Below are positions 15,201 through 24,400 of a stretch of DNA of 29,926 bases, one piece after another (the stretch's first letter is position 1; every line of letters starts with the position of its first letter). Below the pieces are notes generated by a model that saw nothing but the letters and a program-made list of their open reading frames with translations, did not search any database and had not been told where the DNA came from. This DNA is from an uncultured Prevotella sp. (lineage in GTDB: Bacteria; Bacteroidota; Bacteroidia; Bacteroidales; Bacteroidaceae). The position numbers and the translations under genes were made by a program. Location of the stretch: contig CAAGFF010000141.1 in NCBI GenBank assembly GCA_900769055.1, positions 1 to 29,926 of the forward strand, given 5' to 3'.

Positions 15201-18200
15201 GCCACGATGAAACCGATATGGGACTTTTCAACTTGAATCTTTCCACAGGAGTTACCGTTGATGGTTTCGGCTTTTCTGCATCGTTCTCAACTATTACGGG
15301 AGGTGGTTCACATGAGATGTCGGAGTCTTCCACCACAGAGTCCACCAGCTTCAGCTATACTTTGGAGGATAACCCTGGCGATGCACTCTCTGTGGACGTC
15401 TTCGACTATCGTGACGGATGGTCTCCCATCTTCCGCACAAGAGGCGGACAGACTTCCGCTCCTTACGAGGGAGAGGTGCGTACCTCTTATTATATGCCCG
15501 ACGAGAAGATTATCATGGAGGGTACCATGCAGATAGAGAAACCACAGCTTACTGTTGACAGCCTCAAGTGGTCAATGGTCAGCAATGTTCCTACTGGTGG
15601 TGCTGCCAGCTATACGCTAAGTTTCTACAACAACTCTGAGACAAAGGACGACATGTACTACAGGCTACTTGTCAACGATGAGACTAACACCACAGGTGCC
15701 AAGCTCACCATCGACGGGCTGCCTCTCACAGGAGAAGGTAGGGTTATCAGGATTCCTGCCACGGAGACCGTAACCAAGACTCTGCTGCTGGAGCAGACCA
15801 ATCAGAGCATACTCCAGTATGACAGCATCAGTATCACTTTGTGTTCTCTGGTACAGTATGATCCTGCCAGCGACTGGGCACCTATTGCCGACACCATCTA
15901 TGTGTCAGCACAGTTCGTGCCTTCATCCTCTTCAGTACACTTGGCTCTTGACAAGGATGTCATGAACACCATCACCAATGACACCTTGTGCATCACGTTC
16001 GACCAGTTTGATCGCAACTATGCCAACCTGAAATGTTTCCGCATCCAAAGCTTTGCTCCAGGTGCCACCGACTGGATGACCCTCCAGGAGTATGTGCTTG
16101 ACCCCAAAGAGGCGAAGAACGGCAAACTACTGTTGCCCAAGGAGGCCAGTGTGGACTACATTTACAACATGCATGGCAAGAGCGATGGTCTCTACCGCTT
16201 CAGGGTGCTCTCCGTAAGCTCTTACGGTGGTCGCGAGATTACACGTTCCAGCAACGAGATATCCATTTACAAGGATATGCTGAAGCCCAAGCCACTTGGA
16301 ATGCCTCAGCCCTCGAGCGGTATCCTGGGCGTGGGTGATGACATCAGCGTCACCTTCAATGAAGATGTTGTCAGCGGTGCGCTTACCAGCGATGACAACT
16401 TCGAGATTACAGCCGTGATGAACGGCTCGCAGATAGAGCACAACACAGCACTGTCCCTACAGGGAGAGGAGCGTACGGCATCCACCGAGGCTTCCATCTC
16501 GCTGGCAGGCAGAAGCTTCTCTACGGACATGTGGTTGTATGCTGAAAGTGATGGAACCATTCTCTCACATGGAAGCGGAACCGAGAAGTTTACCCTGTCT
16601 GTTGACAAGAATCAGCATCTCGTGATAAACGTGGGTAAGGACACCTATGTTTCCGAGGGTGTCATGCCAAAGGATACCTGGTGCTACCTCACAGTAAGTT
16701 ATGAGGCAGCCGATGGAATGGGAATTCTCAATGCAACTGTTTCCGAGTCAGCAAATACCAACAGACTCTTCCGTGACTGCCAAACAGCAGCTTACAATGG
16801 AGTGGGTGCGCTCAGCATCGGAGAGAGAATGAAGGGCGCCATCCACGAACTCACCTTGTGGGATGTGGCTCATGACAATGCCAAGGCACAGTTGGAGCGT
16901 CAGAAGACCAAGTCTCCATCTACGGCCAACCTCATGGGCTACTGGAAGATGAACGAGGGCGAGGGTAACAAGATTACCGACTATGCACGAAATCGTCATC
17001 TGGTTTCCACCGGCGAGACATGGTATATAAATAATGAGAACAAGGCTGTCGTGCTGGACGGCTCTTCCTACCTGAACTTCTCGATTGGAGATCTTGCTGT
17101 AGATGCAGAGGACAATCAGGCGGTAGAGTTCTGGATTAAGGCCGATAAGCAACAGGGCGAGGCCCAGCTCCTGGATATGGGAAAGAATGGCCTCTGGATG
17201 GATGCAGACGGATTGCTCAAGTTCACTTCTGACGACAACACTTACGATGCAGGCACCAGCGTGCTGGCCGACAACGAGTGGCATCATATCGCAATCAATG
17301 TACTGCGTTCTGGAAACACCTCAGTATATGTGGACGGACAACGCGCCCTCAGCACATCCTCACGCAATATCGCCACATTCAATGATGATGTTCTGGCGAT
17401 AGGAGCACATTGTGAACTTGATTCCACACACAGCCATATCGTATCTTCTGACCGTCATCTCACAGGTCTTGTTGATGAGGTAAGGTTGTGGAACGCCACT
17501 CTGGATGCTTCCTCGCTCAGCAACAACCGCAAGCTGAGACTCACAGGCAAAGAAACTGGTCTGGTAGCTTACTTCCCGTTTGAGATTAAGACACTTGACC
17601 AAGCTGAACAGGTCGTGACAGATACCACCAGCCTCAGCATCGTTGCTGACGGAGTGAAACGTGTGGCAATGTATGGTAAGAATTCCCTTGCGTATACCGA
17701 CCAGGCACCTGCTCTGATGGCCAAGCCTACGCTTACCAATGTGGCATTCTCTTACACAGCAAGTGCCAACAAGGTGGTCATCAACATCAATGAAGAACCA
17801 GCAGCCATTGAGGGTTGCACCATCAACTTCAAGGTAAAGCGCGTAAAGGACAACAATGGTAATTCCTGTGATCCCATCAGCTGGACAGCTTATGTGAACC
17901 GCAACAGTCTGGCTTGGGCTGAGGATAAGGTCAGCGTCACCCAGAAGGGTGGAGAGGAAACCTCGTTCGGGGCTACAATCTCAAACAAGGGTGGTACTCA
18001 GCAGGAATGGTACCTGAGCGGCATGCCGTCATGGCTGAAGGTAAATACCGAGAACGGATATATCGACCCGCTGTCATCTGTTGATCTTGAGTTCACAGTG
18101 AGCAAGTCATGCCCCATAGGCAAGTATGCCGAGACAATCTATCTGGTAAATGGTGACGACCTGGCTCTGCCTCTGGCCTTGAATGTTACCGTCACAGGAG

Positions 18201-19567
18201 ATGTTCCTAATTGGGCAGTGGACGCAAGCAAGTACAGCAGCTCCATGAACCTTGTGGGCACACTCTCAGTCAATGGTGTTCCCTCTACAGATGTCGACGA
18301 TATACTTGGAATCTTTGTTGATGACGAATGCCGTGGTGTGGCTAAGCCCACATACAGCAAGCGTTATGACGAGTACTTCGTGATGCTCGATGTGGCATGC
18401 CAGTCATCAGAGAAAGACAAGGACGTAGAATTCCGCATCTATGATGCCAGCACAGGCATGGTATGGCCAGTGGTAGAGAGCACTCCAGATGTAAAACTGA
18501 CTGCTGGAGCCATCTATGGTTCGTTTAATGCTCCCGTTAAACTCAATGCCCTTGACAAGATAGAGCAGACCATCGCTTTGGGTACAGGCTGGAACTGGAC
18601 CTCTCTGGCTGTGAATGCAGAGGACATGAGCGTGGGTGCCGTGATGAGTGGCGTTACAGGAGAAAGTGTTCTGATGAAGAGCAAGACTGCCTCTTCCATG
18701 ACGTATGATGGTATCTGGGAGGGTACCCTCACCAGCCTCAATGTCCGTGATATGTACAAGATACTCATGACATCAGCTGTTCCACTCACCATCACAGGTT
18801 CACGTCCTGATGATACAGAACGAACCATCAGCGTCGTTCCAGGTTGGAACTGGATAGCTTTCAACAGTACCTCTATCCAGAGTGTTGACGATGCCTTTGC
18901 CGGACTCAGTCCCGAGGATGGCGACTTGGTAAAGAGCAAGCAGGGTTTCTCCATCTATGACGGATACGAGTGGAATGGTTCACTGCAGGCTCTCACACCA
19001 GGTCAGGGTTACATGTACATGAGCCAGTCCAGCGAGACAAGAACCTTCCGTTATCCTGTCTCCATTTATCTCAATACTCGCCGTATGGCGGCAGAGCGTA
19101 GCCAGAATGGGGTATTCGTCCCCACCGACAACAGCCTGTTCCCTGGAAACATGACGGTAGTGGCACGCGTAACCTATGACGGTCAGCCTCTTGCCAACAG
19201 CGAGATAGGAGTGTTCAATGGAGACGAATGCCGTACGGCAGAATTTACCAATGACAATGGCATTGTCTTCCTCACCATACCAGGAAATGGCGGAGAGGAA
19301 CTCTCGTTCATCATTCCTTATGATGGTGTTATGCTCAAGTCAACCGCCACTATATCATACGAGGATGACGGTATCATCGGAAGTCCCAACACCCCCTATG
19401 CTATTGACTTCAATGAAGATTCTATCGTAACCAGCATAGCAGGTCTGAGCGACTCCAGCAGCAATGAGAATTGGTACAACGTCAACGGCATCCGTATCAA
19501 TGCTCCCCAGAAGGGTGTAAACATCCTCCGCAAGGGAAGCGAGATTAGGAAAGTCGTAGTGAAGTAA
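12185..19567 (+). CDS. Giant secreted multidomain protein 1, remainder (LamG, Ig, BACON-like, GWNW repeats)
   Basis: The downstream 2,460 codons of the same protein, in the -1 frame. The GTG at 12185 is probably not a real start, because homology to copy 2 enters in mid-domain (KGKYYNISLTY). Domains in order: the end of the inserted LamG-like domain (IDECRIWRKAL, YYKLDEG); the second half of the split carboxypeptidase-regulatory domain (GNYTISGIPFSGDG, near 12,745) and another such domain (12,890-13,080); a central region with EYVGANGDIFIGSSTN (14,583) and GGQTSAPYEG (15,447); an SbsA-type Ig domain (DDISVTFNEDV, 16,340); two LamG domains (about 16,490-16,990 and 17,040-17,580); a BACON-like domain (PSWLKVNTENG, 18,030); two GWNW repeats (18,590 and 18,845) flanked by IFVDDECRG and VFNGDECRT modules; and a C-terminal tail ending RKVVVK. 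A surface adhesin or glycan-binding role is inferred from these domains only. Confidence 0.85.
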   Translation: MGALRYSYYKGKYYNISLTYNNANPDSLFVLRVIDEDGNMKRKVYKSSSVPAATSTTLGECYNNNIGSTKSWTRRNICFGNTGNGVNIYCVANIDECRIWRKALTDAELMRNYNRVLSGSEDKLWVYYKLDEGIEKPSIAYDYSKTGGVSNGNHATVVSMDDSDIVPNKDQLSACGLTDLNGNYTISGIPFSGDGTTYSIIPSKGVHSFSPSKSSRFVSGSSLVYSGVDFTDESSFKASGIVRYSGTTIPVEGCTVFVDGQAASMNGNPVMTDENGEFLVSVPIGNHYIEVKKDGHNFIDNGRYPADKNGVGTTILFNEEKRNIAFWDTTLVNYTGRVVGGTVQGEKTLGCKQSKNNVGRATLKLMYTDSGVFNAMKVVNDASIAYSPNTSTVEVVSQTDNILSHAYRGADNLSQYVFITTDSLTGEFSALLPPLRYELQEIKFVNNNKDNPNAGKNLLKNNVDVDLSDPLTLVTDTTVMENGDIYTYDYHTAYKLAWRTDAFFEVTQQDCIADEFGIDSCVVSDELGDFPVEVRKRIIGSSNQNSVVYNYGYPLFVSQDKYTFNIKAYEQYVNYDMRSTENNEYPMDVVPLSGLPVTISNALSSDQTVYMQGNSENGTPGEVHELKTNSIELDSLGQFSYTWMAGLPNITSPFVRGIQFYYNIDGEMKEWRDGGLKAVILGSLPTGSNFVTQGPDLIDMVLRDPPGSYSSASWTKGTVSSHFSSYAKVWSSEDRAAVTKKNGLIVEFQIGSIGFTTSHATEAENDEEIGVTFTSTGENANSWTRTVSVERSISTSADPEYVGANGDIFIGSSTNIVFGKANEVGLFRNTGGETAAKLDVKEVTTTGLSYGTEFQHSLSHIENYLLPNLEMLRNKFLVTVPNTDEYVNDKDHVVYVTSLDPDDPRFGSDNDDSDVWGDAATERPSSVGKSYRMVLPVSVPKDFVAVDSVMYFNSSIKNWLKHLENNEKQKVTAYEKQKEYLVNNLSFDGGSSVTMTQTTDTTKTSSHDETDMGLFNLNLSTGVTVDGFGFSASFSTITGGGSHEMSESSTTESTSFSYTLEDNPGDALSVDVFDYRDGWSPIFRTRGGQTSAPYEGEVRTSYYMPDEKIIMEGTMQIEKPQLTVDSLKWSMVSNVPTGGAASYTLSFYNNSETKDDMYYRLLVNDETNTTGAKLTIDGLPLTGEGRVIRIPATETVTKTLLLEQTNQSILQYDSISITLCSLVQYDPASDWAPIADTIYVSAQFVPSSSSVHLALDKDVMNTITNDTLCITFDQFDRNYANLKCFRIQSFAPGATDWMTLQEYVLDPKEAKNGKLLLPKEASVDYIYNMHGKSDGLYRFRVLSVSSYGGREITRSSNEISIYKDMLKPKPLGMPQPSSGILGVGDDISVTFNEDVVSGALTSDDNFEITAVMNGSQIEHNTALSLQGEERTASTEASISLAGRSFSTDMWLYAESDGTILSHGSGTEKFTLSVDKNQHLVINVGKDTYVSEGVMPKDTWCYLTVSYEAADGMGILNATVSESANTNRLFRDCQTAAYNGVGALSIGERMKGAIHELTLWDVAHDNAKAQLERQKTKSPSTANLMGYWKMNEGEGNKITDYARNRHLVSTGETWYINNENKAVVLDGSSYLNFSIGDLAVDAEDNQAVEFWIKADKQQGEAQLLDMGKNGLWMDADGLLKFTSDDNTYDAGTSVLADNEWHHIAINVLRSGNTSVYVDGQRALSTSSRNIATFNDDVLAIGAHCELDSTHSHIVSSDRHLTGLVDEVRLWNATLDASSLSNNRKLRLTGKETGLVAYFPFEIKTLDQAEQVVTDTTSLSIVADGVKRVAMYGKNSLAYTDQAPALMAKPTLTNVAFSYTASANKVVININEEPAAIEGCTINFKVKRVKDNNGNSCDPISWTAYVNRNSLAWAEDKVSVTQKGGEETSFGATISNKGGTQQEWYLSGMPSWLKVNTENGYIDPLSSVDLEFTVSKSCPIGKYAETIYLVNGDDLALPLALNVTVTGDVPNWAVDASKYSSSMNLVGTLSVNGVPSTDVDDILGIFVDDECRGVAKPTYSKRYDEYFVMLDVACQSSEKDKDVEFRIYDASTGMVWPVVESTPDVKLTAGAIYGSFNAPVKLNALDKIEQTIALGTGWNWTSLAVNAEDMSVGAVMSGVTGESVLMKSKTASSMTYDGIWEGTLTSLNVRDMYKILMTSAVPLTITGSRPDDTERTISVVPGWNWIAFNSTSIQSVDDAFAGLSPEDGDLVKSKQGFSIYDGYEWNGSLQALTPGQGYMYMSQSSETRTFRYPVSIYLNTRRMAAERSQNGVFVPTDNSLFPGNMTVVARVTYDGQPLANSEIGVFNGDECRTAEFTNDNGIVFLTIPGNGGEELSFIIPYDGVMLKSTATISYEDDGIIGSPNTPYAIDFNEDSIVTSIAGLSDSSSNENWYNVNGIRINAPQKGVNILRKGSEIRKVVVK

Positions 19568-19581
19568 AAAAAGCCTCTAAT

Positions 19582-19631
19582 AAACAAAATTCCCCAGTCC
19601 TCTCCAATGCGAGAAGGCTGGGGATTTGTTT
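19582..19631 (+). terminator. Terminator hairpin after giant gene 1
   Basis: A long stem forms from AAACAAA (19582-19588) plus TTCCCCAGTCC pairing with GGCTGGGGA plus TTTGTTT (19625-19631), with one G-T wobble, a small bulge and a loop of about 12 bases. It begins 15 bp after the stop codon. The A/T-rich ends would give a U-rich 3' tail on the plus strand. Confidence 0.7.
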
Positions 19632-19778
19632 ATATGGGACATTCGCATCCTTCAAACTATCCACACCCCTCCATCTTGGGGAAAGTTCCGGTTAAGCGAG
19701 AGCAATGGGAAAATTGTTTCCCTATTGCCGAGTGTTAGGAACTTCGCCGAAGCAACTGGGATGGTGGTGAGGCTTCAT

Positions 19779-19932
19779 ATATCTGTGTTGGCAATTTCAG
19801 CTATCTGCGTTGGCAATATCAGCTATCTGCGTTGACGTTTTCAGCTATCTGCGTTGACGTTTTCAGCTATCTGCGTTGGCATTTTCAGATATCTGTGTGG
19901 ACAATGTCGGATATATGCGTGATTTATACAGA
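19779..19932. repeat. 22-bp tandem array upstream of the AraC-type regulator, six to seven units
   Basis: Units begin at 19779, 19801, 19823, 19845, 19867, 19889 and, degenerate, 19911, each exactly 22 bp. The common core is TATCTGCGTTGGC or TATCTGCGTTGAC followed by an A/T stretch and TCAG. Units 3 and 4 are identical. The period is not a multiple of three and there are no spacers, so it is neither coding nor a CRISPR array. It ends 80 bp before the regulator's -7 box. Confidence 0.9.
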
Positions 19933-19985
19933 ATTCATCTTGCTGAAAAAGGAAAAACGAGTGAACAGAAAAATAAAGAAAAACA

Positions 19986-20019
19986 TTTGGTTTTCTATGA
20001 ATAATTTTTTGTACATTTG
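19986..20019 (+). promoter_or_regulatory. Promoter of the AraC-type regulator
   Basis: TTTG at 19986-19989 and TACATTTG at 20012-20019 match the Bacteroidota elements. The 22-bp gap is slightly longer than the usual 19-20. The ATG follows 31 bp after the -7 box, preceded by GAGG at about -8. Confidence 0.65.
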
Positions 20020-20050
20020 CAGAAATATTTAATAAGAATCACACGAGGAT

Positions 20051-21196
20051 ATGAACAGTTTATTTCTACTCCAATTCTGCTGCATGATAGTGACCATCAG
20101 TCTTGCATTGCTTGTTGCCCTTTCCCGCTTCTACGTTAAGTGGGTGAACAAGCGTTATGAGAAGTCACGCAAACTCCTCGTGTTATCCATGATATGCCTT
20201 TCTGTACACTATTTCTTTCAGATGCGATATGGTCTGCGTGCGTCGGGTGATGATGTGGGCATGTTGGCAAACATCATCTTCTATACTCCTACGGCATTTC
20301 TCGTAACCTGCGCCATTGTCAACCTCGAATGCTCACGCCGCAGCACGAGGCGATGTATGTTAGGAGGCTTTGTTGGCTGCTGCATCATCTATGTTGCCGC
20401 TGGGATATGGTATATCTGCAACAGGTCAATCCACTTCGGCATAATGCTCTACATTCTCTACGCCCTGTTCATTGCGTGCATTATTCTGTTTATGTTCAGC
20501 AGCCATAGAGAGATTCGCTATCGCAGACGCATACTGGAGACAGAGACTGCCGGTGACATGCTCCCTTACATGCGCTACACCTACACTGGCGGCATGTTGC
20601 TATTCGCCTGTGCATTCCTTATAGTGTTCACCATACTGTCAAGCAAGCTGTTGATGATATTCGGTCTTGTGGCTCTACTGCTGCTGTTCATCTTCGTACT
20701 GAGCTTCGTGGCCTTGGGATTCAACATCTTGCCCATTGAGGACGTACTGTGTGACTGCACTCCAGAGATGGCTCCAGACAAGACTCAGGCAGAACTAACA
20801 GAACAGGGAAACCTTACCGATCCATCTGAGAAGCGCATTGAGCACATAGAAAAAGCGTTGCAGGAGTGGGCCTCTTCCGGTGGTTTCCGTGACCCTGGCG
20901 TAACCCTGGCCTCCCTATCCCACCAGTTGCACATTTTGCGCAGCGACCTTACATACTATTTCGAGCAACACCTTCAGCGCACGTTCCGCGTATGGCTGAG
21001 CGACATTCGTTTCCAGGAGGTGCAACGGATGATGATTCAATACCCCGACTACAATAATGATGCAATATCTTCGGAATGCGGTTTCTCCTCACGTGCACAC
21101 CTGTACAGAATATTCAAACAAAAAACAGGAATGACACCAGGAGAATGGAAAGCAAGCGGGAGTTATCAGGTATTAGGAGATACAGACACACGATGA
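20051..21196 (+). CDS. Membrane-anchored AraC-family transcriptional regulator
   Basis: A 381-residue one-component regulator. The N-terminal half has about seven membrane segments (near residues 8-26, 42-58, 71-87, 103-120, 130-146, 178-196 and 198-220). A short charged linker rich in Glu and Gln follows. The C-terminal 85 or so residues form an AraC-type double helix-turn-helix. Its first part is VTLASLSHQLHILRSDLTYYF, and its second is DAISSECGFSSRAHLYRIFK ending in the family signature KQKTGMTPGEW. The DNA-binding domain would be cytoplasmic and tethered to the inner membrane, so the membrane part probably senses a signal or partner. The gene lies between two giant surface-protein genes on the same strand, with its own promoter, a 22-bp array upstream, and candidate boxes before each giant gene. 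Local control of those genes is the natural inference. Confidence 0.9.
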   Translation: MNSLFLLQFCCMIVTISLALLVALSRFYVKWVNKRYEKSRKLLVLSMICLSVHYFFQMRYGLRASGDDVGMLANIIFYTPTAFLVTCAIVNLECSRRSTRRCMLGGFVGCCIIYVAAGIWYICNRSIHFGIMLYILYALFIACIILFMFSSHREIRYRRRILETETAGDMLPYMRYTYTGGMLLFACAFLIVFTILSSKLLMIFGLVALLLLFIFVLSFVALGFNILPIEDVLCDCTPEMAPDKTQAELTEQGNLTDPSEKRIEHIEKALQEWASSGGFRDPGVTLASLSHQLHILRSDLTYYFEQHLQRTFRVWLSDIRFQEVQRMMIQYPDYNNDAISSECGFSSRAHLYRIFKQKTGMTPGEWKASGSYQVLGDTDTR

Positions 21197-21281
21197 AATG
21201 GGGCTTTTTTAATGTATTACGTCCAATATGCAACATGTTTTACAATGCTTATACATTCAGATGCAAAACCTGTACAATAAA

Positions 21282-21327
21282 GAAAGAGACACCTAAACAC
21301 TAAGGAAAGAGACACCTAACTACCAGC
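21282..21327. promoter_or_regulatory. Two 23-bp direct repeats with a GACACCTAA core upstream of giant gene 2
   Basis: GAAAGAGACACCTAA occurs at 21282-21296 and again at 21305-21319, a 23-bp period. A weaker relative (GGGACAGAAAC) follows at 21330, 21 bp on from the second GAGACA. The CCTAAAC word is shared with the boxes before giant gene 1 (9554-9582). They lie 30-75 bp upstream of the -7 box of giant gene 2. Confidence 0.5.
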
Positions 21328-21356
21328 AAGGGACAGAAACTTTAGAATTTATTTGC

Positions 21357-21364
21357 TAAATTTG
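21357..21364 (+). promoter_or_regulatory. -7 box of giant gene 2
   Basis: TAAATTTG matches TAnnTTTG, 46 bp before the ATG at 21411. I see no TTTG at the -33 position, which could mean that this promoter needs an activator, unlike that of giant gene 1. Confidence 0.6.
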
Positions 21365-21410
21365 TTGCAAATTATGCTTAAAATCAATATCAAATAAATT
21401 CTAATTGATT

Positions 21411-24400
21411 ATGTACAATCTGTTTCATCAGCGAATACCCTCTTCGCCTCCAAAGTCGGGCGGTGGGTATTTCAGACGGGGATGGGCGATGGTCCTGTTC
21501 CTTTTGGCATTATTGCCATTTAGCCAGACGGCGCAAGCCGTAGATACTTCGAATCCATCATTTTATGATTGGAACGGTTTCAATTTCCCAAGCAAGGCTC
21601 ATGTGAGCTTCCGTATGTACTTCTATAACTACGATGGGAAAAACAGCTGGTTCAAAGGAGACGTGTGGCTGAAGATTAATGACCAGCAAGTCATTAAACT
21701 CAACAGCCTTTATTCCAACATCTCCAATCTTGACCAGAATGAGGATGCCGTTAAGGACAAATCCGACGGAGGAGTTCTTGGACAAGGTTCTTTCAATGCC
21801 AATGGCTATAAAGGACGTGTCTCTGTCGCCAGGCTCAATGCCGAGAGCGACAAATGGTCATCCGTAACTGTAGACATCATACTGGAGGAGCTGATATATA
21901 ACAAGAGCTACAAAGTGACAGCTGAAGGCGAATGGATTTCGAAAGGCAGCTCTCAAGGCACCAAATCCGGAAGTAAGACATTCTCCTTCCCAAGCGTCGA
22001 CTGGGCACCATTTAAAGTCAAGCGTACTGCCAACAATGAGGTGGAGTTCTACAGCACAGACCTCAAGGTGGAAACCTATCCCAACTTCGGCAGCAAGAAC
22101 AACCCGGGAAACTGGCGATATGCCCTACGCTTCTCAAGCAATAACAATACCGATGTTGCTTGGCCAAGCAATACGTACACCATCAAGAAGTATTGGGACA
22201 ACATAAACATCACTCCTGTAACGGTTAATTCAAGCCTTAAGGACTGTAATTCGGGTATTACCCAAGTCCATGCCACTCTGGAGCTTGACAACTACAAGTC
22301 GTTCTGCGTATATCCCTTTATAACTCGCTTTGCACCCAACTACCAGTGCTATCCCAACGGTGGAAGCACAGCATTGACCCAATCGGTATACATCAACCGT
22401 AACTACAAACCACACTGGGTGTATGGTTATCCGCGTCCTAATCCCTCTGGCTACGGCAACGGCTCAAGCACGGCAACCAACGCAATGCGTACGTCGGCCA
22501 ATCCTTGGACTAAGGACATCACCATCAGCTGGTACCCACAGATATACGATGCATCGCACGTAAACACCGACGGAAAATGGGTCGTATTCCGCAAGGTGAG
22601 AGGTGCGTCAGGAGGCTACACATCTCTTGGCACCGTCTCCTACACATCGGGCAAGACCGAGTTTGTTGACAAGACAGAGAAGGAGTACGGCAAGGAATAT
22701 GAATATACCGTAGCTTTCCAGCCTACCGAGTGGGCGAAAACCCTCACCCAGCCATCTGATGCATCCAGTCTGTCATACTACGTTTATGGCAAGGTGACAA
22801 CTGTCAATCCGCTTGAGAAACTCACGGCAACGAACAATCTTGATGCGAAGATTAACATCACCTGCTCGTACAAGAGTTTCGAGAACGCATCAACATCCAC
22901 AAAATACACCTTGAACCTTTACAGGCGCAAGAAAGGCACTACCGACTGGGGCGAAGTATATAAGAGCCATACTATCAACTCCAGCAGCGAGACCAGCTTC
23001 ACCTTTACCGATGAGGATGTGTCAAATGCCTGCGTGACCTATCAGTACAAGGTAAGTGTTGAGGCACAGGATATGGTGTTTGAATATGGTGCCGACGGCA
23101 CCGTAGAAGGCTGTATCGATGGAGCCAGCGGCGTGAAGAGCGTTGTGGCAAGCCGCGGAGCATATAGCGGTACGGTGCGCATCACCTGGGAGGTAAACCA
23201 GATTGGTACCGACCTTACGTACTTCAACGTCCAGCGCCGACTGCTTGGCAGCACCAAGGAAGGCGACTTCCAGACCATCTACACCACATCAGGTGTGGCT
23301 GAGACATACAGCTACGAGGACAACTCAGCTCAGCCTGGGTCCTACTATGAGTACCGCGTGCAATGTTACCGCAAGTGCCGTGAGACCTCTACCTCCGAGC
23401 CTGTGCTCACCTATGGAGCCTCGCAGCAGACCGACGGCTTTGCACTGGCAACCGGCGTTATCAGCGGTCGCGTCACCTATGGCACAGGTACTGCTGTTGA
23501 TGGAGTGAAGGTTAGTCTTGAGCCAAGTTCAAAAGACGATAACATTCCACTGACACTACATGCTCTGAGAAAGAACTCTGGCTACTCATACGTTAGGTCA
23601 AACCAGACTATAGGAGACTTAAAAGAGATGCTTAAGGAGCCTTGGACAATGCAGATGTATTTCAAAGTTGACAATTTCGCAAGCAATAGCACTTTGTTTA
23701 GAACACAATATACCCGTGTTGTTATTGACGAAAACGGTTGGATTGGTGTCAGAGCACCAAAAACATATGATGACCAAGCAACCTCAGTGACTCGCATGTG
23801 TTGGCAACTCGAACAAGGAAAGTTCTATAGCATTTCACTCTCCTATGACGGTGACAAGTTGTATACCTTGCGTCTAATAGACGAGAGCGGTAATATGAAG
23901 AAAGTCGGTGAAACTTTTTGGGGTAATGAGTTCATATACATGGGTTACACCGATAAACATTCTTCGTCAAACGAACGTTACTTCGAATTTGGCTCCAATA
24001 CTTCAGCCGCCTTTACAGGAGTGATAGACGAGTGCCGTTTCTGGACGAAGGAACTGACCGACGCCATGGTGCTCAACAACTACAACCGAATATTATCAGG
24101 CTCGGAGGACGGACTTTATCTGTATTATAAGTTCGACGAGGGAATATCCAGTCAGACCATTGCCTATGACTATTCAAAGAAGGCAGGTGTATCTAACGGC
24201 AACCATGGTATCATCTACAACATGAATGTCACCGATGATGTGCCAAGCGAGAACCAGCTTGCCATCTGCGGTATCACTGATGAGAACGGAAGCTACTCCA
24301 TCAGCGGAATCCCCTTCTCTGGCGACGGTACATCATATACCATCCGTCCGTCGAAGGGCATTCACGAATTCTCGCCCACCAAGGAGACACGCTTCGTCAG

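Larger units (their letters stand above)
19568..20050. other. Gene-free gap: terminator, 22-bp array, regulator promoter
   Basis: No credible gene lies in these 483 bp. The terminator is at 19582-19631. A plain stretch (19640-19775) shows nothing I can name. A 22-bp tandem array follows (19779-19932), then an A-rich promoter region for the AraC-type gene (19986-20019). Confidence 0.75.

Noticed and set aside
19832..20032. Possible small protein across the 22-bp array
   Set aside because: A 22-bp period rotates the frame with each unit, so the apparent peptide has no consistent repeat. The downstream part is the regulator's promoter.
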